DNA of 47,624 bases from Hofstenia miamia (GCA_900660155.1 CABFPE010000533.1:443819-491442), one strand, 5' to 3'. Counted from the first letter of the stretch, positions 1-11,818 are shown. Numbers and translations: made by a program. The notes: generated by a model from the sequence alone, not told the origin.

Positions 1-19
1 TATATATATATATATATAT
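1..19. repeat. (TA)n microsatellite at the window edge
   Basis: Pure TA dinucleotide run that begins at the first base, so its true left end is outside the window. Confidence 0.9.
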
Positions 20-2640
20 TAAAATGTTGAACTATCTCAAGTAAAAATGAAAGCGTCAAAGCGATTTAATGTCTACAAATTTAGACTTAAAGTGATTTAT
101 AGTAATGTACACTACAAAAGCAAAGCGGCGATAACAAACTCAAAATAAATGATGAAAAATGCTCTCTCTGACGAGATTTCATGGTCTCTAGTTTAATTAA
201 ATTCTGGCAACGTCCTTTCAACAGACATGTTTCATAGATTATACGACATAAATTGTTGTGTGATTTTCAATATTGAATTTTGCGAATTAATGAAAAACGT
301 GATTGGCTAGAAATAATACAAAGCACAATAGATAAAATGGCATACAGAAAATTCTTTGTTCTAAGCATTTAAAAGATGCTTTCAATGAATACTGCATGAA
401 AAATAAAACCTTTTAATTGAAATGTGAAATCTATATTTACCAGAAATAATGAAGCAATTTTCTCAAATTTAAAAAATTTCTCAAAATCCTGAATAAGTGT
501 GTAAAAAATGAAAACTACGAGAACTAACTATAAAAAACTCGCCTAAATAATTTTACTAGCATGTTGTGATTAGATTAGATATATGAAGAAATATGTTGAG
601 TGATATCCAGTGGTCGCCGATACTACAGTAGGAAACAATTAGAGAAAAGAAAACTAACGGTTTCGCGCGCACTTGTCTGACACATCACCAGATTTAAAGA
701 AATTCTGCCAACACTTGATTAAGTATTTACAATAGCGTAAACAGCATTCTGCGGAGCTAGAGTTTTAATACAATCAATCATTAAAGCATTCTAAGCTGTT
801 CCCATTGCAAAGAACAAGTTGCGAAGAAAGTATATCACTAAACGTGAAATATCACGTGTTCGGAAAGTTCACGCAATTTTTTTATAATCAAACGTTTACA
901 AAGATCAAAGAAGAATTCTTGTAGATCGAGCTTCAGTTCTGATTCGTTGATGAATTATATACTTTGAAAATGTATCAGTCAGAGATCGGAACAAATGATT
1001 GTCGTTAGATTGTACTTTTCATACAAGGTTGAGAATTTTTTGTGTGGATTAGGAACAGAACCATCATTGATGAGAGGTTGCGAACCTTTCCAAACGACCT
1101 AATATTTAGTTATGCGTATAAATTCACTCATTCTGAAAATTAGAAATGGTGTGAGATCGTTAAGACAGAGGTAAATTGGCCAATATAAAATTCACGTATG
1201 CGTAAGAGTTACTAAACAGCAATAGAAAATGCATTTCGATGGTAAACAGTGAGCAATTCTGGGCACAGGGATGCATAAACAGCTTTAAATTTAAAGCATT
1301 CTAAGCAACTTCAAAATTATAGGTAAAAATAATAAAGCTTGCAAAAAAGAAGCTCTTGAAGGCAGTGTTGATAAAACCATGCACTTGTACAGTTCTAAAC
1401 ACATTTTAAACCAAACGTATTTTAAACATTGCACTCTACTTAAGCGTCAAATTTTTTTAACAATATAAGCGTTTTTAGAAAATTCTAAACAACTATATTG
1501 ATATATGGCGGGAATGTGAAAATTTTCTCGAATTTTGTAAAAACAAGCGCAGAATAAATTGAGTATAGAATGATTCAGAATTGCAAAGAAGAAAACAAAT
1601 GTCCATTAAAGAAAACCATGCTTTCTGTTTGTATACAATCATTAAAGAATTTATTTGGCTTATTTGTTTTGCTAACGAGAAAAGAAAAGCACACACATTC
1701 TAGGCAAGAGTGTTTGAGAATGTTTCAGATATTTTCCAAACTATGAAGGAATTGTATAAACTGCAATACCAGTGTAATTTATTAAATAGACAATATTTCA
1801 AAAGCAAATGACCTTAAAGCGTATTTTGTTCTTTTAAAACACACACCACTCTGACCATATTTAATTAAGGTTTTAAATTACATTGTAATAAAATCTTAAC
1901 TGGTCAAACTCAGGGGTCGCACCTGAAAATGACTTTAAATAGGAAAGCCGCTTGTGAAATTTTGGACAACCTTATTAGTTCGTTAGCTAAGAACGTTTAA
2001 AAATGTCTAAAGAAACCATAAAAAAATTAGAAAAATTCGAATGGACCAACACTAGACCATCTATGATAATGGGTTGAAAGAAGCAAAAAGTGACATTTTA
2101 GCAATGCGGGCATCAATACAATTGGGGTTGAAATATTACCTGTTGTAGTGTTCGATAAATAAATCATGTAAACAAAAAGTTTTTCATTGAGTCGAATTTT
2201 ACTGTTGTGGAGGCTCTAGTGCTTTTTAGAATATAGGAGCAATCTAGGCGCCAAATTGAACAACCGCTATTGCGTTGAAAAATTAATATTTAGCTTCATA
2301 TATATATTTTAATATGCCGAAAACCATTAGCATTTCAAAATGGCAGTTTTGTTAGTGTACATGGTAATAATTTGCAAGTAAAAACGGATTGAAAAAATAT
2401 AATAAAATGGGAATGTTATATAGCGATATAATTTAAAGTTATAAACTTGACAATCAGACTCGCTGTATAATTTCTATATTGAGTAGAAAATTCCAGACGA
2501 TCTTTGGTAGATATGATTTATTATTATCTTTCAAAATTACAATAGACGACTTTGGTAACAAATAGAACATGAACATCCACGCAGGGTAGAAAGAACCCCT
2601 TAATCTGAGGAAATAATAATTATAAAATGGTCCGTTCTGT
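20..2640. other. No gene seen (AT-rich non-coding)
   Basis: Frequent stops in all frames. The short open frames here (1493-1696 and 2454-2645, both minus) have no recognisable motif and low-complexity composition. A lone hAT-like end (CAGGGGTCGCA at 1912) has no partner with a matching target duplication. Nothing else can be supported. Confidence 0.6.
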
Positions 2641-2981
2641 AACATGGAAAGTTCGAAAAGGGGTGCAACATCGCTGACCCCTGAAATAATTTTTCATAGT
2701 ACAGAGAGAGAGAGAGCACCCCTGTTTTTCTCCATAAATGTTTATGAGATAATGTCAATACTTAAGTATGTTAATAAGCAGGCCCAAATCTACGATACAT
2801 CAAGTACAATTTATCCAATTTTTATTACAAAATAAATTTATCTTTTTTCATTTTTACTATGGGATTTGGACAGGACGGACTAAATCAATAATTAGTGAAA
2901 ATCTTGTAAATATTTATGAATAAAAAACAGCGATGTCCGCTCTGTCCGCCCATTTCAAATTTTCCATAGTACGGAGCAGAT
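2641..2981. repeat. Cluster of short inverted and direct repeat ends
   Basis: AGGGGTGC at 2659-2666 is inverted at 2716-2723. An (AG)7 run fills 2703-2716. The string CATAGTAC followed by a G/A-rich stretch occurs near 2695 and again near 2965. A CATCGCTG string near 2670 reappears inverted near 2930. These look like the overlapping ends of small decayed transposons, but only the 2855-2971 unit has a clear pair of ends. Confidence 0.4.
2855..2971. mobile_element. Tiny MITE-like unit with TACTATGG / CCATAGTA ends
   Basis: A 117-bp segment begins with TACTATGG and ends with its exact reverse complement. Imperfect inner complementarity continues (GGACAGGACGGAC on the left, GTCCGCTCTGTCC on the right). 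The outermost TA on each side could be a TA target duplication, as used by the Tc1/mariner superfamily. It contains no coding capacity. Family assignment is an inference. Confidence 0.4.
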
Positions 2982-3003
2982 CCTATTTTAATTAGTACAT
3001 ATA

Positions 3004-3264
3004 CATGGGGTGGCAGATTTTCTGTTAACGGCATTACCTGCTGTTAATATTAACATCAGGCAATTTAGGTGTTAACAGAGTTTTAAAAATATAGTTTTTT
3101 GAAAAAATTTATATAATACAGAAACAAAATTTCAATTTGGTTTAATAGATTTCAAAATACGAAGTTAGTACATTATATTGATATTATTGTTTCTCAGGGG
3201 CACTGAAAACGATGCCCCTGCCTGGGAACAATGCTGTTAGTAGCAGGCGCTCTTACCACCCCTG
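3004..3264. mobile_element. hAT-type MITE with 8-bp TSD TACATATA
   Basis: A 261-bp non-coding element is flanked by the perfect 8-bp direct repeat TACATATA (2996-3003 and 3265-3272). The left end reads CATGGGGTGGC and the right end, reverse-complemented, reads CAGGGGTGGT, so the ends form a short imperfect terminal inverted repeat. Ends of the form CA...TG with CAGGGGTGG and an 8-bp duplication are characteristic of hAT non-autonomous elements. Inside, CAGGGGCA (3195-3202) and TGCCCCTG (3213-3220) form a perfect 8-bp subterminal hairpin. No transposase is encoded, so any movement would need a hAT transposase supplied elsewhere. Confidence 0.8.
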
Positions 3265-3272
3265 TACATATA

Positions 3273-5079
3273 TTAAAATTGAGGTTTAAATAAATCGCTA
3301 AAAAGTTTAAATAATTTTGAATTTGAAACAATTAATTATTGGAAACTCTTTTAAAATTAGAGAAACCAAAATTGGATCAATTTATGCCTGTTATATAATC
3401 AATCAAAGAGAATGACCAATTAGCACTGAAATTCAACAAATTAAATCTACATCAACAGAAATGAGAAGAAACACTTCAGGAGACGCTGTCAATTTTCTAT
3501 TAAGCAATCAATATATTTCTCATTCAAAGATAACTTCTTAACAAGGGAATAAATCTATACAACCGATCTAAGTAACTAGTTTGTTATTTCGCAATTTCGC
3601 TTCCAAAGAGTAATAGGCTTAGAAGTGTTGGAAAAAAATTCGATTTAGATTAAAAAAATAAAAAAATCGGATTTTTTCTGGATTTCAATTTTACCCAGAA
3701 AATCTTCCAAGGTAGTAAATATTAGAAATCCTTTTGATACTACTATTCTTGAAATACAATAATACAATCAATTTTAAGTAAACTGAAGATAAAAAAACAA
3801 CTTTTCAGAGTTTTAATTCATTCCAATATCAGGGAAATGACTTCAGAACAATTAGAATACACTACTTGTATCTCTTTTAGTGTACTTGATGTAAATGAAC
3901 AGTTGAACTAATAATGTGCTTTGATTTAAATCATGATTTAGTGATTAACTATATAAGGTTCAAGGAACAAAGATGATTTTTGGCATACATACAGTGTTGA
4001 AATAAATTCAGTTAATAAAACTATTCAATTAGTTTGACGAGTTTTATCAGAAACTGTATCTTTAAGAAATTGAAACTCAATAAGTTTGTAGAAATTGTTG
4101 TAATAGTTAAATGATTTCTGAGACCCTTACATGTAAATTAGAACACCTTAGTGCAAAGTTCTATAATATTTACTTAAATGTCCATTGGGAACGAGTTATT
4201 AACTTCCCTTGCAGCAACAATGATGAGGAAATTCAAAATTATAACTTTTCTAAACAGATAAGATACATAAAATTGCTCTCTCCCTATATTTTTCAGTGCA
4301 CCATATGCGAGAAAAAAATTTTTATTTGCAAAAAATTTAGTAAATTATGATCCCTAAAAGCAGCACATGCGCATCCATTCAACTTCACATTGCAGCATAA
4401 AAAATTAATAATTCTAATGAATTAACAGTTAATAGTGTGAATTAATAATGTCTACCTTAGTCATTACCATGAACAGTGGGAGTAGAATGACGCAAGAGTG
4501 CAATACGCTTATGTTTGCATAATAAATGATCTATTAATATCGAGAAATCATAATTCTTACCGATGGATGCAATGATTTACGAATACATGCGATCAAATGG
4601 CTCAAATCTTCATCCATTGCACGACTCTTTATGAATTACAGCTCATTTCGATTTCATTAATTTCGCGACACCACTTAGCGACTAACAAATGCATGATGTA
4701 GCAACAGAACGAATGAAATTGTTTTTAAAATGTAAGTGAAGGACTTACAATAAATGGCATCCTTAGTACTTGAATTTTTAAGCTTTATTTCACAAATGCA
4801 TTTTTATATATAGATAACATTGTAGCAATATAACATGAAATTTTTGCTCGATATCAGTGATGTATTAAGTAATTTTGGTTTTTAATAAAAATACATTCTG
4901 GAATGTTTAATATATGTTGCATATTAAGGTTGTCTTGTATTTAATGAATATGCATTACAATTTATATTCTTTATTAACACATTAATACATTGCAGAGATT
5001 ACTATTGATGAAAACTTTTGTTTTGTACTTTTTTCTAGCTACCTGCTTAAATATGTTGATTTTCTGAAATGAGTGGATG
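3273..5079. other. No gene seen
   Basis: AT-rich sequence without recognisable domains. The 79-codon plus-strand frame at 4111-4350 is the longest. It has a Cys-x2-Cys pair near its end but no family-level similarity that I can recognise, and no flanking splice or coding context. Confidence 0.55.
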
Positions 5080-5087
5080 ATTTGAAA

Positions 5088-5290
5088 CATGAACTTCTAT
5101 AACACTAACTGGACTGGAACAAATGACTAAATAACAGCAACATTTGGCCGATTTCATTCAATTATTTATTAATTCCGCTTTTTATGAGTGAATTTAAGAG
5201 CGGAATTAATAAATGACTGAGTGAAATCGGCCAAATGTTGCTGTTATTTATTCATTTGTTCCAGTCCAGTTAGTGTTGTAGAAGTTCATG
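5088..5290. mobile_element. Near-perfect palindromic MITE with 8-bp TSD ATTTGAAA
   Basis: Two 92-bp arms (5088-5179 and 5199-5290) are reverse complements at about 87 of 92 positions and enclose a 19-nt loop (5180-5198). The palindrome begins CATGAACTTCTA and ends with the complement. It is bounded by the exact 8-bp direct repeat ATTTGAAA (5080-5087, 5291-5298). The 8-bp duplication and CA...TG ends point to the hAT superfamily, though P- and Merlin-type elements also make 8-9 bp duplications. It has no coding capacity. If read through by a promoter it would give a long double-stranded hairpin, a possible small-RNA precursor (inference). Confidence 0.85.
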
Positions 5291-5298
5291 ATTTGAAA

Positions 5299-6620
5299 TA
5301 AAGAGAATTAGTGGAGAATATTTTATTATGAAATATAAGGCTGACTAGATACATATACTATGATAAAGATCATGAATATCTTGATGATTGTGAAGGAAAT
5401 TTCTTCCTACTTACTTTAATATAAGGATCAATGGAATGACAAGAACGCAGATTTCTGATGTTGCTGCAAACGGCACTATAGCTACTGAATCGCTTTACTA
5501 GCTCATCGTGTCTGGCACAAATTGTAGAATCTCAAATCTTTGTATGTGGAAGAAGCGTGGTTAGCCTTTGATAAAAGAGCAGGGTTTCATATATTACAAA
5601 ACTCATGCCTACTGGTGCCATATCTAAAGATATATTGGACAAATAATGTTGAAGACATACTATGCATTTATTGAAAAAGGTCATAACGTATAAATATTGG
5701 AATATGTCTAAACAGAAAAAGAAATTGTTTTTTGGTTTTGATATCAATTTTTAGCACAAAATTTGTTCTTTTAAAATCACTTAATTTGTGAAATCCTTCT
5801 AAAATTCCAATTGTGAAACACATCCCAAAACTTGTTGCTGAATCATTAGTGATTGATATTTAGACATGCACGGAAATGAAACTGCTTTCGAGAATGGATT
5901 TTGTTAATTTCGTTTCACCAAACAAAAAGAGCACGAAACAATTGAATTGAATATTTTAGAAGATGATATTAAAAAATTCATCATTTGGATTCCCTAAAAC
6001 GTTAGTTTGATTTCATGATTTCTGTAAATTCACTCTAGAGGCGCATCAACTGGCTACATCTCACTTTAATTTAACTGCAATGGTTGACGAAGTACGCAAA
6101 GGCCTAAGTATGTGCTACATTAACCTCATATTACTCTGAACTGATTTGGTATTCTTCATGAAGCAATTGTTATGTCGGACTATTTGTTGAAAAGGTTTGG
6201 TTTTGCAATTTCCTTCCTAGATCTTTGTTACGAAAAACGTTCGTATCTATATGCATGGACAATTTTGTTAGATCCGCAGTTCCTTTCTCCCATGTTTTTG
6301 TTGGAATATTGACGCAGGCTAGCCGGTTGAATTGGTCTGAGTAAATATTTTAATTCAGCCAGTTTATTGACTTCATAACCTACTGCCCTGCCTGCTCTTA
6401 TATTTGCAATGTTCATCATATCAGGGAATCATATTTACCCATACCCAAAGATTCCCAAATTTCTTAATAGGCCTTGAGAAAAATGTTTGAAAATGTGAAC
6501 AAAGCCTAATGAAGAAACATGGTTACACTTAGATGGATAAGAATAAGATTATCTAATAATAAACAAATAAATGGTGGTGATGGCATACAACAAACAAATT
6601 AGTTTGAAAATATATTTAAA
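5299..6620. other. No recognisable gene; weak coding-like minus-strand stretches
   Basis: Two minus-strand open frames (5532-5747, 71 codons, and 6228-6419, 63 codons) have a fairly balanced amino-acid composition for such AT-rich DNA and could be scraps of a dead coding region. I recognise no domain in either, and the sequence between them is full of stops. Confidence 0.3.
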
Positions 6621-7323
6621 AGGTGCCCCATAATTACGGCCAAATATAAAATGAAGTTTATGCTTACTAAAATTTTTCTGCTAAACTCTCTATCGTAATT
6701 TATTTTAAGGGTTTTTTTATCATCCGATTATAATAGAATGTGTTGAGTTTTCATTGGAATAGCCCTCGAAATTAATATAGAATTTAACACGATTTTCACC
6801 CTGGTAATAACCCAAATTTTTGTATTCGTCATCATGCAATTGATAATCAATAAAAACAATAGATAGTTTTATGTTTAAATTACTATATTTAGGCTATTAT
6901 TCTTTTTTCTCAGAACGCAAAATTAGCATTAAATTAACGTCTGCCACTTTCAATGACGTTACAAGAAAAGATTGACGTCGTACGTTGTTACTTTTTGGCA
7001 TCGTGCAGTACTACTGCAGCATTGTATATGTTCAAAAGCACTTGGAAGCTTCACAATGACCTTTCTTTTGATGCAAGGACTGAACTGAGAATTGATTATC
7101 AAATGCATTAGGAATGCAAAGATTAGGGTTACTATCAGGTAGAAAATTGTGTTAAATTCCATATTAATTCCAAATAATGAAAATTAAACACATGCTATTA
7201 TAATCGGATGATAACAAAACCCCATGTAAAGTCCATAAAATAACTTACGATAGAGAGTTTAGCAGAAAAATTTTAGTAAGCATAAACTTCATTTTATATT
7301 TGGCCGGAATTATGGGACACCCT
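6621..7323. mobile_element. Foldback Tc1/mariner-type element with ~230-bp inverted arms
   Basis: The outer ends read AGGTGCCCCATAATT on the left and, inverted, AGGGTGTCCCATAATT on the right. Strong inverted similarity runs from 6621 to 6736 on the left and from 7195 to 7323 on the right, interrupted by small indels. It continues more weakly inward to about 6853 and 7090, making arms of about 230 bp. The roughly 240-bp centre holds most of a short open frame resembling a transposase N-terminus. GGGTGTCCCA-type ends are common in Tc1/mariner-like MITEs. A TA target duplication is possible but not clear. The family assignment rests on the ends plus the encoded helix-turn-helix fragment. Confidence 0.75.
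6953..7111 (+). pseudogene. Truncated transposase N-terminal helix-turn-helix fragment
   Basis: A 52-residue frame starts at ATG 6953 and ends at TAG 7109-7111. It begins MTLQEKIDVVRCYF and continues CSTTAALYMFKSTW. This spacing of a QEK/I/V helix, a small-residue turn (STTAA) and a second helix with F..S.W resembles the N-terminal helix-turn-helix found in mariner-like transposases and the insect DUF4817 domain. The DDE catalytic part is absent, and the last codons run into the right inverted arm. It therefore cannot be a transposase, though it could in principle bind the element ends. The similarity is by eye, so the family call is tentative. Confidence 0.45.
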
Positions 7324-9436
7324 GCATATACTATACAAGTCAATGATAAAAAACTTGCGCCAAGATCTTCCTATCGGTGATTGTTTGAAATCTAACTCAA
7401 AAGTCGATAAGCGTCTGCATTTCAATAAAAAATTTCAATAACAGAAGAAATGTTAAATATAAAAAAATCATTTCGCACAGAAGTAGTTAAATATTTGTAA
7501 ATTACTAATAATAAAGCTATTTGAAAGTAAATAACGACAATAATTGAGTTTAAAGAAATACACACATTATTGATAAATTTCATTGCCTACATATTTCCAC
7601 ATATATTACACTGTAGGATTAATAACTAAATTTGTTTTTTTTAATAAGGCTTCAGTATTTATTCGTATAAAACTGTGAAAAGCTAGCATTGAGTAATAGT
7701 GAAACAAAGTTTTTTTAATATAAGTTGAAAATTTTACGATGGAGATCAGTGCGTTGCGGTAATACCCCACAGTGATTGTCATAATTGTGGTGGCTAACGG
7801 TAAAAGTAAAACAACTCGGGTGGCATAAAAGTTATACAACAACGTTTTGTTTTATGATTTAAAATCTCTAAGAATCTCCTGAAGCAAAGTTAATAGAATT
7901 CACACACAAAATATTAAAAGTAATTTTTACATATTTCATTGAAAATTGGATACTAATCTAATCAAATTGGACGAATTAACAAAATAATTATGGATTTGCC
8001 TTTAAGCTTGTCTATGGATGATCCATAATTCTAAAACACAATTCAGAAATATTCATCTTTTCTTAAAAATCGATTTCGTTGAGGTATACCGGGATAAAAT
8101 TTCATTTATTGCGGTGTTTTACTGTAAAAACGCACATTGCGGTGTTTAAGAGGTGAAAAGTTTTTTTTGCGGTGGAAACAATATTACCGCGCTCATCTCT
8201 ATTTTACGAGTATCTTCACTTCAAAAATTAATGTATTGTGCAACAAAGATACTCGATTTCGAAAAGTTCGTTTCGCACAACTTAAAACAGAAGTGGAATC
8301 AAATGGTGAAAATAAAGAAACGGTGAATTCTGTTGGGGAGGATTTGAAAAGTCCTTTGAACAAAAAGTGATCACTTAATAAATGAAAGGACTTTTAAAAT
8401 AGTAAGCGAAGTGTATCGAGCGCCGCTGTTAGAATTAATTGCATGTCAATAAGGACGTCGATGCTAAATTGCATGCAATTAAAAGCAATTCATTCACAAA
8501 TTGGCGTTTTAGTGAGCAATAGTTCAAAACAAATTTTCTACAATTGTAAACATGTATAAGTGTGAAACAAAAGTCAGTGTCTATAGTGCTACGGTCCAAT
8601 GACACAACCGCTCAATTTCAAAATTGTCATTTTTCATTAGGGAGGTCTTTACGAAAAATCTGGTATTTTTGAAAAATTGTAACATAGAAGAACCTCGTTG
8701 AACTTTGAAGTTAAAAATTAAACCTTTCGCAAAATTAACAATAGATATAATCTCTAAGCAAAGTTGAGGAAGGATTGCTTAGGTATCCGCTGCAAAAAGT
8801 CATTTCCAGAATTTTGGACTTAAGTGGTTCCTGTCGCTTAACGGCAGAGTGGTTGGCAAAAAATATCAGGGCACCATGCTTAGAAAGTCTAATCACTCAT
8901 TATCTTTCCATCCCAATGCAAGAATCAAAAGCTTGCTTTAAATTTCTTCCACTATTAGCCTTTGATATATCAGTCGCGCTTTTTGACGATGGGCTGATCA
9001 TCAAATCTGAGCAAGGATGATGGAAATGAGACGACTTGCCTAAGGCATTAAATATGTGCACTGAACTTCACATGCGGGTTTTGTTCTGAATAGGGCTTCT
9101 ATAAATTCGGTGTCTACAAAAGAGATTTTCCCTCTACGAAACTTGAATGGGTGATCACTGGAAGATGTACTAGAAGTGAGTTCACGTATGATTTGATATA
9201 AACTATAATGTGAATGGCTCCAAAGAGTTGACTCCGATATTTCTTGCACATCTGATAGCAAAAACCTTAAGATTACGGAAGTCTACATTTTCGAAGAACT
9301 ATTGACAAATTGAAAATTGTTTGAAGGTGACCACATCTATGACTGCTCCCTTGTAACATTGCAACTGAAAATTATTACTGTTCCTAAAGTATTTTTTAAT
9401 GAAAATCTGTGATTCAATCACTCCCATTTCACTAGT
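7324..9436. other. No recognisable gene
   Basis: Two plus-strand frames are the only long ones: 8137-8370 (77 codons) and 8775-9020 (81 codons from a TTG). Neither shows a known domain. The first has a charged, coding-like C-terminal half and ends within the hairpin at 8347-8395. TGCGGTG occurs three times within about 80 bp (8110-8180), with no further pattern. Confidence 0.4.
8347..8395. repeat. Hairpin enclosing a smaller perfect palindrome
   Basis: AAAAGTCCTTT (8347-8357) is the exact reverse complement of AAAGGACTTTT (8385-8395). Between them sits the 12-bp perfect palindrome AAGTGATCACTT (8365-8376). No function is evident. Confidence 0.7.
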
Positions 9437-9938
9437 CAATGAGAACAAACCATTTCACTACCCCAAAAGGAGCAAACCATTTCACTACTCAATGGGAGCA
9501 AATCATTTCACTACCCCAATAGGAGCAAACCATTTCACTACTCAATGGGAGCAAATCATTTCATTACCCCAATAGGAGCAAACTATTTCACTACTCAATG
9601 GGAGCAAATCATTTCACTACCCCAATAGGAGCAAACCATTTCACTACTCAATGGGATCAAATCATTTCACTACCCCAAAAGGAGCAAACCATTTCACTAC
9701 TCAATGGGAGCAAATCATTTCACTACCCCAAAAGGAGCAAACCATTTCACTACTCAATGGGAGCAAATCATTTCACTACCCCAAAAAGGAGCAAACCATT
9801 TCACTACTCTATGGGAGCAAGCCATTTCACTACTCAATGGGAGCAAACCATTTCACTACTCTATGGGAGCAAGCCATTTCACTACTCAATGGGAGCAAAC
9901 CATTTCACTACTCAATGGGAGCAAACCATTTCACTACT
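9437..9938 (+). repeat. Two-phase minisatellite (53-bp dimers, then 26-bp monomers)
   Basis: I count 19 monomers of the core GGAGCAAACCATTTCACTAC. The first 14 form seven dimers of 25+28 bp, in which CAATGGGAGCAAAT-type units alternate with CCCAATAGG- or CCCAAAAGG-type units. The seventh dimer has one extra A. From 9809 the array switches to five 26-bp monomers starting CTATGGG or CAATGGG. The internal higher-order pattern implies that the dimer was amplified as a unit and that the 3' end expanded separately. A degraded unit (CTCCCATTTCACTAGT) precedes the first full one. Confidence 0.95.
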
Positions 9939-10119
9939 GCTCATAACTTGTGTAAAAAATGTCTGCCTTGAATCTAATTGGCAGCTGAATAAGTTAGCAG
10001 GGTTGTTCGCCGATCATCGGCTATCACAGTTTCCAACTTTTTCCGTTACTATGATCGCTAATTCAAATTCTGTAAGCATGTGCTCCTTTAGTATCAGTTC
10101 GTGGGAGAATAGAAAATGA
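9598..10119 (+). other. 173-codon open frame running through the minisatellite
   Basis: The frame stays open because the repeat unit lacks stops in all three forward frames. Both 53 and 26 are 2 modulo 3, so the frame rotates and yields three peptide registers in turn (GANHFTT, EQTISLL and GSKPFHYS types). It then runs about 60 codons into unique DNA. Two sister frames (9651-9971 and 9704-9946) are open as well. Openness in every frame argues that this is a property of the repeat and not a gene. Confidence 0.15.
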
Positions 10120-10148
10120 AGTACAGTTCACAAACTAGGCCTCAAAAA

Positions 10149-10560
10149 CAGAGTTGGTAACGATTAACGGGAATTTAACGCGTAACGCCAAAACGGCTTA
10201 GTCACAGCCGGTAACGGGTATTATTTTTTCGGTATTACATGTATAAATTTCCCACGATTTCCTTGATTGCGTCGGGTGTAAGAGTACGCCTTTTCAATCT
10301 TTTGCCTTAATGCCGTCATCAACTGGCCTATTAAAATCGCCTACCCTTGATTTTTTGTATTAGAGTGTGTTGCCAATCAATAGTCACGTGACCTACTTAA
10401 TTAGTCAAACTGCACATTGCTTAGTTAAATGTTTACATTGTTTAGTGGTGATTTGGAGGAATATTTTGACGAAGCAGGCAAAGATTACAAAAACGACAAG
10501 AAAGTGAAATGTAAATTCAGAAACTTACTGGAGTAAGGCCACCGTGAAAAATATACGTTA
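10149..10560 (+). pseudogene. Possible hAT element 5' end with decayed BED-like start
   Basis: CAGAGTTGGTAACG at 10149 resembles a hAT 5' terminus and is followed by several GTAACGG-like motifs up to about 10235. An ATG near 10431 opens a frame containing EEYFDEAGKDYKNDKK and VKCKFRNLLE, which resembles the start of the BED zinc-finger region of hAT transposases with one expected Cys replaced. The frame stops soon after. No right end or target duplication was found. Low confidence. Confidence 0.28.
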
Positions 10561-11818
10561 TGCCATTGACGGTACGGGTGGCTGCCATACCATTATTATA
10601 CTAGCCCCGCTAAAAAAATATGCGTCAGAATCACTCATTGATGCACTATGAACGTTTTCACAAAATTAGTCTGTAAAATTTAATTGATATCAAAAATATG
10701 TATTGATTTTTAAAAGGAATGCTAGTGCACCACAGTATGAAGCCTAAGAACTGCAATCATATGACGTTTTGTTACTCAATATTAAAAGCGATTGTTAACC
10801 GGAACTTATTTCATCATGAAGTAATTTGAACCACCTTATTAGTTGTTTCACATAAATCCACAAGGCTGATAATTTGGATTCTTCCGCAGGTAATGCAAGC
10901 CGAGTTCAACGTTGCTAATAATCGTAGTGAACACTAATTAACGTCCGCGAATGTTAATTTGTATTAATTATTAAGCGAAATGTTAAACTTCTTGCCAAGC
11001 GTCAAATACATGATTGACAATTTCTCCGCGTCTACGAGAAGATTCTGATTGGAGGAGAGCAAATGAAAAGATATGGTTATTACGACAATGAAGAAAAAAC
11101 AGAAGGTTATTTATTTGGGAAGCGACCGATAAAGCAGTTATAACGACTCCCTTAGTACAACAAGTTATCGTTCAATACGGAGGACAGTTAATGACAATTT
11201 TATACTCGGGAAAGCATTTAATTGAGTGTTTGAGCTAAAACGAAGAGTTTAATATATCGATCTGAATCGCATCACATTTGAATACATTAAACGTACGCGC
11301 GCATTCAATTGCATCAATTATGTCGTAAATTTATATATAATAGAAAGCCTAAAATGACCCCTATCAGCAATAATCTCACAACAAAACATGTCAATTTATG
11401 AAATGAACATTACTAGGATTTCTCAAACTCAGAACTGCTCTTTGGAATAGATGGTTTGCAGAACTGAACAAGTTGTTTTGGATTATGTATTAAATATATC
11501 AATTCTGAAAGTATGAAATGCTTTCATTGAGATTGTTTAAACTTAATTCTACTAGGAATTTCTCAAAATCTGTGATGGTTTTCTCAAAAAAATATTTTAA
11601 TGCTTGCAACTCACGAACTGAGGAAGATATTTAAAATCTGAAAAACCACAATGTAGAGAATTGCCCCTTCGTTTTTATATACCACAAGCACATGCATATT
11701 TTTTACCACAAGTCATTCAATAGATGTGTCCATATCCAAGCCTATCAATATCAATATTTCTTAACAGGCTTGGATAAATGTGTTGGACAACGCGGTTTGT
11801 TACTTTAATCTTATTCTT
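10561..11818. other. No gene seen
   Basis: No open frame above 60 codons and no recognisable motif, apart from the hairpin at 11727-11789. Confidence 0.6.
11727..11789. repeat. 63-nt hairpin (ATCCAAGCCT / AGGCTTGGAT)
   Basis: A perfect 10-bp stem (11734-11743 with 11766-11775) is extended, after a small asymmetric bulge, by TGTCCA (11727-11732) pairing with TGGACA (11784-11789). The loop is 22 nt and AT-rich. The length is in the range of a small-RNA hairpin, but nothing shows expression. Confidence 0.55.

Noticed and set aside
1912..2683. CAGGGGTCGCA...TGACCCCTG as a 770-bp hAT element
   Set aside because: The flanking 8-mers do not match and end similarity is only about 8 bp.
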